From positions 1 to 5,518 of the forward strand of contig JBAYES010000083.1 in assembly GCA_041667545.1 (NCBI GenBank): a DNA stretch of 5,518 bases, written 5' to 3'. Source of the stretch: SLID01 sp041667545. GTDB lineage: Bacteria; Omnitrophota; Gorgyraeia; Tantalellales; Tantalellaceae. Below, piece after piece: positions 3,301 through 5,518 of this stretch. Position 1 is the first letter of the stretch, and each line of letters begins with the position of its first letter. The notes beneath the pieces are model-generated. The model saw nothing but the letters and a program-made list of their open reading frames with translations, did not search any database and was not told where the DNA came from. Both the position numbers and the translations under genes were made by a program.

Positions 3301-5518
3301 TTCTCATATCTTCCCAGACTAAGCTCTTCTGTCACTTTTCCGTCAGGACCTTTTTGGGTCTCCAACCACGCGACCGGATCGTTTCGTTTAGGTTTCCATC
3401 CTTTATCTTCCGGTTCGCCTGTCACGCCGGCTACCACGAAGGGAGAGGCGGCCATACTCATATTTACGGCGGAGTCAATACTCCCCGACAAGAGCTCCGG
3501 TACCGGCACGAAACCAAAAAGCGCTGCGGCGGCGTACAGTACCGCCCCGCCGGCCGCGGCCATAATAGCCAGCCGCTCGGCTCCCGATAAAGATCCCCAC
3601 CAGTTCCCGAGAGTGGGAACTTCTTTGTAGATCCCAGTCTTTTCGATAAGGTGATCCGGCCTTGAAGGATATACGGATACATCGTCCGGGGAAAGATGTG
3701 TAACAAAACTTATCCAGATCTGCCCTTCAGGGCTATTAAGCTCCGGAACGATACCCCTTTCCCGAAGTTGAGGCAGGATCGTCCTTCTCGTGTAATGTTT
3801 AGCGAAACTGCCGGGACTCAATATTTGATCATTGGATTGAGGATCTGAATCAAGCTCCGTCACGCTATTACGGTCAATAATACCTATCCATCTGAGGTCG
3901 CCTTCATTATCAAGGTGTACGCCCATGTTGGCCGCGACAAATGAATGGTCGTCAAATTTGCCTCCGCGTTCCGCAAGCGCCGCTAAGAAACCTGTCATCA
4001 TCCTGAACGCGGATTCAAGCTTCCGGGGTTCGTTCTTTACCGTTGCCAGATAGTCCCCTAATGTCATCGTGGCGCGGCGCTGGATAACAATATAACGTTC
4101 TTTTACGGGAACGGGGATTCCAAGCTCTTCAATGATCTTTCGGCCGTCATCGCTGTTAGTGCTCAAGACCTCGACTGTCCGGAAGGAAATATCGTCGGTA
4201 TCCCGAGCAAGGGCGGTTCCGGAACCATATCCCGCCGCGTCTGCGTTGTCGTCAAGGAACTTATATACCACATCGCCGCCCCTCATCACTACCGCTTTCG
4301 CGTGATTGCCCGAAACAACTGTTTCCACCGATGGGTTAGTATGTGTCAATTTTTCCATGGCCTTGTTGAAATCGGCCATTGCATTTAAGACGGCAATGGT
4401 ACTTCTTTCCTGCAGAAGCCCGGCATCGGCCAAAGCCTTTGTCGATATTCTTAGTTTTTCTCCCGCTTCGAGATCAGTCCATGACATGTTTTGCGTGACC
4501 ACATCTCTTGCTATGGCTTGCCGCAGGGCCTCTCGAGCCGCTGTATTATTCCTTAAGGCCGTAATGTTTGCATCCCCATCCGTCGCTATCTCCATCTGCC
4601 TGAATGCATCGTTAACGAAAATATCGAGTTCAGCCGGTATGCCGGCAGCCTCCAAAATGTCCGCCTCAAGGTAAGATCTTCGGGCTACCAGATCGTCCAC
4701 TTTTTCCCGGATCGCGATGTTGTATGCGTTCATATCAAAGGTTTCCATCCAATGATAAGGATCTACATAAGGTTTGATCGTTCCGTTGAGAAAGACAATA
4801 TCGGCCATAGCGCCGATCTCATCCATGCTTCTTACGCCGTAAGCCGAAGCTTTTTCGAACGATGTAAGCACCGCCCCGGCCATATCTAACATCAAATATC
4901 TCGCTAAACCGTTGTTCGCGCCGATGGTCCCGGCCAGGAGATAAGCAACGCCAGCACCGTTGTTGCCTTTAACCATAATGTCGACTGCCGCGGACAGCGC
5001 CGGAACGATCGATGTGCTGGATATAATGATCCCGGCATCCTCTCTTGTAAGGTCGTAATTATTCAGCTCACCGGCTACATTTATGTAATTACTGACGATC
5101 ACGCGGTAAAGTCCGAGAGCCCTATCGCCTTCCCCTGCCGTCAAGGCCTTTTGAGCCTGACGGAGCACGCCGTCGATAAACATCTGAATAAGCCGGTCAT
5201 CGCCTACATTGTTCAGATAGCCCAGCATATTTGAGGCGGTATCGACGGCAATGTGATCCTGCCGGGCCATGGCCGACACAAAAGACGATAGCTTGCCGAT
5301 ATCGGTTGTCGCCATGGCCAACCGCCCTAAAAGTTCTCCGACGCGTTGTGTTGTTATGCCCTTTTCCGTTATACTGCCGACTAACATGGGCAATAGCAAC
5401 AACGACCTGCCCCGTTCAGCAACACGTTTATTGCGGGCCTCCCGCAGAATATCGGCGGATATGCCCGCATCGACCGGCAAGAAAGCATCGCTCAGCATCT
5501 CGAGTTTGCCGCCCAAAC
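315..5518 (-). CDS. Giant multidomain protein, 5'-partial: kinase-like, JAMM-like and two putative membrane segments
   Basis: A single uninterrupted frame of 1,733 residues ends at tandem stops TAATAA (312-317) and runs off the right edge. The first possible start in view is a TTG only two bases from the edge; no ribosome-binding site can be seen, so it is more likely an internal Leu and the protein starts outside. I do not recognise the whole protein as a named family. Visible order: helical region 1-395, kinase/APH-like 397-555, hydrophobic segment 649-670, beta-rich small-barrel modules and proline-rich linkers 713-951, hydrophobic segment 977-995, charged helices 1041-1134, JAMM-like 1137-1295, alpha/beta C-terminus 1455-1733. 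The mosaic suggests an envelope-associated signalling or processing protein, possibly of Omnitrophota type; that is inference. No frameshift or internal stop is seen. The reading frame is near certain, the function is not. Confidence 0.95.
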   Translation of the reverse strand, partial: LGGKLEMLSDAFLPVDAGISADILREARNKRVAERGRSLLLLPMLVGSITEKGITTQRVGELLGRLAMATTDIGKLSSFVSAMARQDHIAVDTASNMLGYLNNVGDDRLIQMFIDGVLRQAQKALTAGEGDRALGLYRVIVSNYINVAGELNNYDLTREDAGIIISSTSIVPALSAAVDIMVKGNNGAGVAYLLAGTIGANNGLARYLMLDMAGAVLTSFEKASAYGVRSMDEIGAMADIVFLNGTIKPYVDPYHWMETFDMNAYNIAIREKVDDLVARRSYLEADILEAAGIPAELDIFVNDAFRQMEIATDGDANITALRNNTAAREALRQAIARDVVTQNMSWTDLEAGEKLRISTKALADAGLLQERSTIAVLNAMADFNKAMEKLTHTNPSVETVVSGNHAKAVVMRGGDVVYKFLDDNADAAGYGSGTALARDTDDISFRTVEVLSTNSDDGRKIIEELGIPVPVKERYIVIQRRATMTLGDYLATVKNEPRKLESAFRMMTGFLAALAERGGKFDDHSFVAANMGVHLDNEGDLRWIGIIDRNSVTELDSDPQSNDQILSPGSFAKHYTRRTILPQLRERGIVPELNSPEGQIWISFVTHLSPDDVSVYPSRPDHLIEKTGIYKEVPTLGNWWGSLSGAERLAIMAAAGGAVLYAAAALFGFVPVPELLSGSIDSAVNMSMAASPFVVAGVTGEPEDKGWKPKRNDPVAWLETQKGPDGKVTEELSLGRYEKEEAGGIAVVYTHERKGAPTRVKMSEIHEYPINSLVVEKEYDILGYQDDPFVFKGLDGSNPVFVTATGRPFAISRNNHHLIRSNELSEQVKESISVKKAERLVSKQQEIGSEEKEEMISLRRPSTKKPAVPATKAVPPPIPGIDKKLPVPGDVVVWNDRGRLKTGRFRGIHPNDEKIGIVQTGPGEVVSVPLGELTRKEGPPKRAVPPPLPRRAFGVMPLIAAAGIAENGFSGIGLENFTSFGWATLFITMFVATIYTGNRLFEQFSSEKTVTPGTSDKFDIVFDDSEPEILARIKIGDQDKPGVEYEAKKLIRELVQTEQGVLSETGRISEMRKLAENRAAEAGLDFAREMAAARMAVKTRDAIRASEDGEKVLDMISSEDIEKAAEMQADAFLGTIRDDIVYVFDIDGRTEMFAVDPALRTDPALGIEDLSAYKGRNLAKFMADELHISSDEANRYGGAYEAGGAFIRGEDGSTYLRPSTKAVTVIRDGRIERVGEAHIVNSPDDAVFLYHTHPHISGEGEYESFAADMLAIVERSMVYKNGKYIPMVVFEMDTERTEDIADGSGTIEVKRISAVKEGERDGFMIESLDSEGEFELSSPLLALTPGVFDLESTKTKIMEIAKAVKPGEAVSVDVGAGKTSVTYLGEGAPGEKVYEIQRLTSYKDTADRSVSALERKITDTDKFREIAESILSPPKRLTGVTKSPAIATGMLVPTPTVFTATPAGRFLSAFQVSTGIPVKNIVELLIKAFNVVAAARGYKETRKLLSVAEGKSAADAMAGLMSLLEQGQVFTSPLFVAVDARNGQLDSKTLIKGLVSQAKNIEFVQLVVVVDRAGAVPEELSGHAHIEVRPDESIIAAMNRGIRDRASDLGLDPAKINRTHVAMAITHNEIEGIGDTYGRTDTIDTPNFLVVNKETITADMQEEVDVTVPTLNLMSILVRLASQETPTLVAIGFNDDKFMSGLAAFRIIRISPINIGEKIAEFINAIMEVATSL
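318..1154 (-). other. C-terminal alpha/beta module of unknown function (residues 1455-1733)
   Basis: After a Pro/Thr-rich linker (SPPKRLTGVTKSPAI, VPTPTVFTATP) the chain becomes a regular alternation of helices and hydrophobic strands: PLFVAVDARN (1533-1542), EFVQLVVVVDRAG (1562-1574), HVAMAITHNE (1620-1629), NFLVVNKE (1647-1654), TLVAIGFND (1687-1695) and AFRIIRISPIN (1704-1714). It ends with a helix, IGEKIAEFINAIMEVATSL. The pattern suggests a Rossmann-like or related alpha/beta fold. No nucleotide-binding glycine motif or catalytic set is clear. My recollection is that similar C-termini recur in giant Omnitrophota proteins, which would make this a shared tail module, but that needs a search. 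Confidence 0.45.
1632..2108 (-). other. JAMM/MPN-like metallopeptidase-type domain (residues 1137-1295)
   Basis: JAMM peptidases (deubiquitinase-type, RadC-like and bacterial JAB families) use E-x(n)-H-[ST]-H-P-x(n)-S-x-x-D to hold zinc. Here YEAGGAFIRGEDGSTYL (1200-1216) resembles the E-C-C-G-hhhG segment, with E1201 as the candidate catalytic Glu. VFLYHTHPH (1247-1255) supplies H1251 and H1253, and ESFAADMLAI (1263-1272) supplies S1264 and D1268. All four key residues are present in the expected order and in fitting predicted strands and helix. Two oddities: D1268 is 15 residues after the second His rather than the usual 11, and the Ser-Asp spacing is S-x3-D. E1236 (VGEAHIV) is an alternative Glu but sits too close. 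Activity, substrate and partner are unknown; no ubiquitin-like or E1/E2-like neighbour is visible. Confidence 0.6.
2115..2396 (-). other. Charged helical stalk (residues 1041-1134)
   Basis: This region is dense in Glu, Lys, Arg and Ala without proline after residue 1041, with helices such as EYEAKKLIRELVQTEQGV (1044-1061) and ISEMRKLAENRAAEAG (1068-1083). It looks like a long helix or short coiled coil linking the second hydrophobic segment to the JAMM-like domain. No enzymatic motif is visible. A coiled-coil predictor would be needed to decide between a single helix and a coiled coil. Confidence 0.45.
2532..2588 (-). other. Putative membrane segment 2 (residues 977-995)
   Basis: FTSFGWATLFITMFVATIY is 19 uncharged residues rich in aromatic and branched side chains, ending at the polar TGNRLFEQFSSEK. 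It is the strongest transmembrane candidate in the protein. A weaker hydrophobic run, FGVMPLIAAAGI (953-964), precedes it and could form a re-entrant or interfacial helix. Together with segment 1 it would place the protein's two halves on the same side of a membrane, if there are no other spans. Confidence 0.65.
2664..2921 (-). other. SH3-like small barrel bracketed by two proline-rich AVPPPxP segments (residues 866-951)
   Basis: The module begins with KKPAVPATKAVPPPIPG (864-880) and ends with RAVPPPLPRR (942-951). Between them LPVPGDVVVWNDRGRLKTGR, FRGIHP, KIGIVQTGPGEVVSVPLGEL reads as five short strands with the PGDVV and G-E-V-V turns common in SH3/KOW/Tudor-like barrels. The second proline segment fits PxxPxR (P946, P949, R951), the pattern bound by SH3 domains in proteins where this is established. 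Whether the barrel binds these prolines is speculation. The proline-rich parts are likely extended linkers on the section between the two hydrophobic segments. Confidence 0.45.
3219..3380 (-). other. Beta-rich module resembling a small barrel, first copy (residues 713-766)
   Basis: Short strands alternate with charged turns: DPVAWLE, then GRYEKEE, GGIAVVYTHE and TRVKMSEI. The string G-R-Y ... I-A-V-V ... V-x-M-S-E-I parallels G-R-F ... I-G-I-V ... V-x-L-G-E-L in the module at residues 885-935, so the two look like related SH3/Tudor-like modules. No catalytic residues are apparent. The similarity is short and was judged by eye. Confidence 0.35.
3507..3572 (-). other. Putative membrane segment 1 (residues 649-670)
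   Basis: Twenty-two uncharged residues, beginning LAIMAAAGGAVLY and ending AALFGFV, lie between charged stretches (GAERL before; PVPELL and later EPEDKGWKPKR after). The length and hydrophobicity suit one transmembrane helix, though the high Ala content makes it weaker than a typical Leu/Val-rich span. It separates the kinase-like half from the beta-rich middle. An alternative is a buried helix of a soluble domain. Confidence 0.55.
3852..4328 (-). other. Protein-kinase/APH-like domain with altered catalytic loop (residues 397-555)
   Basis: The order of elements matches the kinase/aminoglycoside-phosphotransferase fold. A strand-turn-strand ending in DVVYKF supplies a candidate ATP-binding Lys (K419). 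A helix with E449 and then GIPVP (466-470) resembles the APH pattern before the hinge. RYIVIQRR (474-481) could be the hinge strand, followed by TLGDYL. FDDHSFVAANMGV (521-533) resembles the catalytic loop with its Asn (N530), and WIGIIDRNSV (543-552) resembles the IDF/DFG strand with a metal-binding Asp (D548). In the normal D-x4-N spacing the catalytic Asp would fall on S525; the nearest Asp residues (522, 523) are two to three residues too far upstream. The domain may therefore be inactive or use shifted geometry. The fold call comes from motif order alone and is moderately supported. Confidence 0.5.
4332..5516 (-). other. N-terminal helical region of the giant protein (residues 1-395)
   Basis: This part is rich in Ala, Leu, Met, Asp and Arg with little proline, and reads as a run of amphipathic helices separated by short turns, for example VGELLGRLAMATTDIGKL (59-76), DRLIQMFIDGVLRQAQKAL (107-125) and REALRQAIARDVV (328-340). 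No catalytic motif, metal-binding cluster or signal peptide is evident. It could be a helical scaffold or solenoid-like interaction region leading into the kinase-like domain. I found no clear repeat period by eye, so the solenoid idea is weak. The region continues beyond the window. Confidence 0.5.

Noticed and set aside
346..4674. Many plus-strand open frames of 65-148 codons opposite the giant gene, and a minus-strand one at 3464-3706.
   Set aside because: They are shadow frames of the long continuous coding frame, with unlikely compositions (Ser/Arg/Cys-rich), and none has a supporting start context or recognisable domain.
5496..5516. A true translation start at TTG (5514-5516) or at the ATG of residue 7 (5496-5498).
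   Set aside because: There is no purine-rich ribosome-binding site before the ATG, the region before the TTG is outside the window, and the sequence reads as the interior of a helical domain with no signal peptide.

Overview
The window holds one very large gene and a short repeat-rich intergenic stretch. The gene lies on the minus strand. It ends at position 315 and stays open to the right edge, so at least 1,733 residues of one polypeptide are visible and its true N-terminus lies outside. No other convincing protein-coding gene, tRNA, rRNA or CRISPR array is present.

Right to left, in the direction of translation, the visible protein shows: a long Ala/Leu-rich helical region (residues 1-395); a protein-kinase/APH-like domain with an altered catalytic loop (about 397-555); a hydrophobic probable membrane segment (649-670); a beta-rich section with two related small-barrel-like modules, the second held between two proline-rich AVPPPxP segments (713-951); a second probable membrane segment (977-995); a charged helical stalk (1041-1134); a JAMM/MPN-like metallopeptidase-type domain with an HTHP motif (about 1137-1295); a linker; and an unrecognised alpha/beta C-terminal module ending in VATSL. 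If both hydrophobic segments cross the membrane, the kinase-like and JAMM-like parts lie on the same side and the proline-rich, small-barrel section on the other. These domain names come from motif reading only.

Positions 1-314, downstream of the gene, contain a compact repeat cluster: two identical 56-bp copies of repeat A, each holding a perfect 24-bp palindrome; two identical 43-bp tandem copies of repeat B between them; and a 22-bp imperfect inverted repeat around the second A copy. A and B appear to be variants of one palindromic repeat family in opposite orientations.

A giant mosaic protein of unknown function beside a repeat of the GATTGCTTCG...CTCGCAA type resembles what I recall of uncultured Omnitrophota (PVC superphylum) genomes. 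This assignment is an inference and is not proven by any marker gene here. There is no operon partner in view, so the job of the protein must be read from its domains alone.
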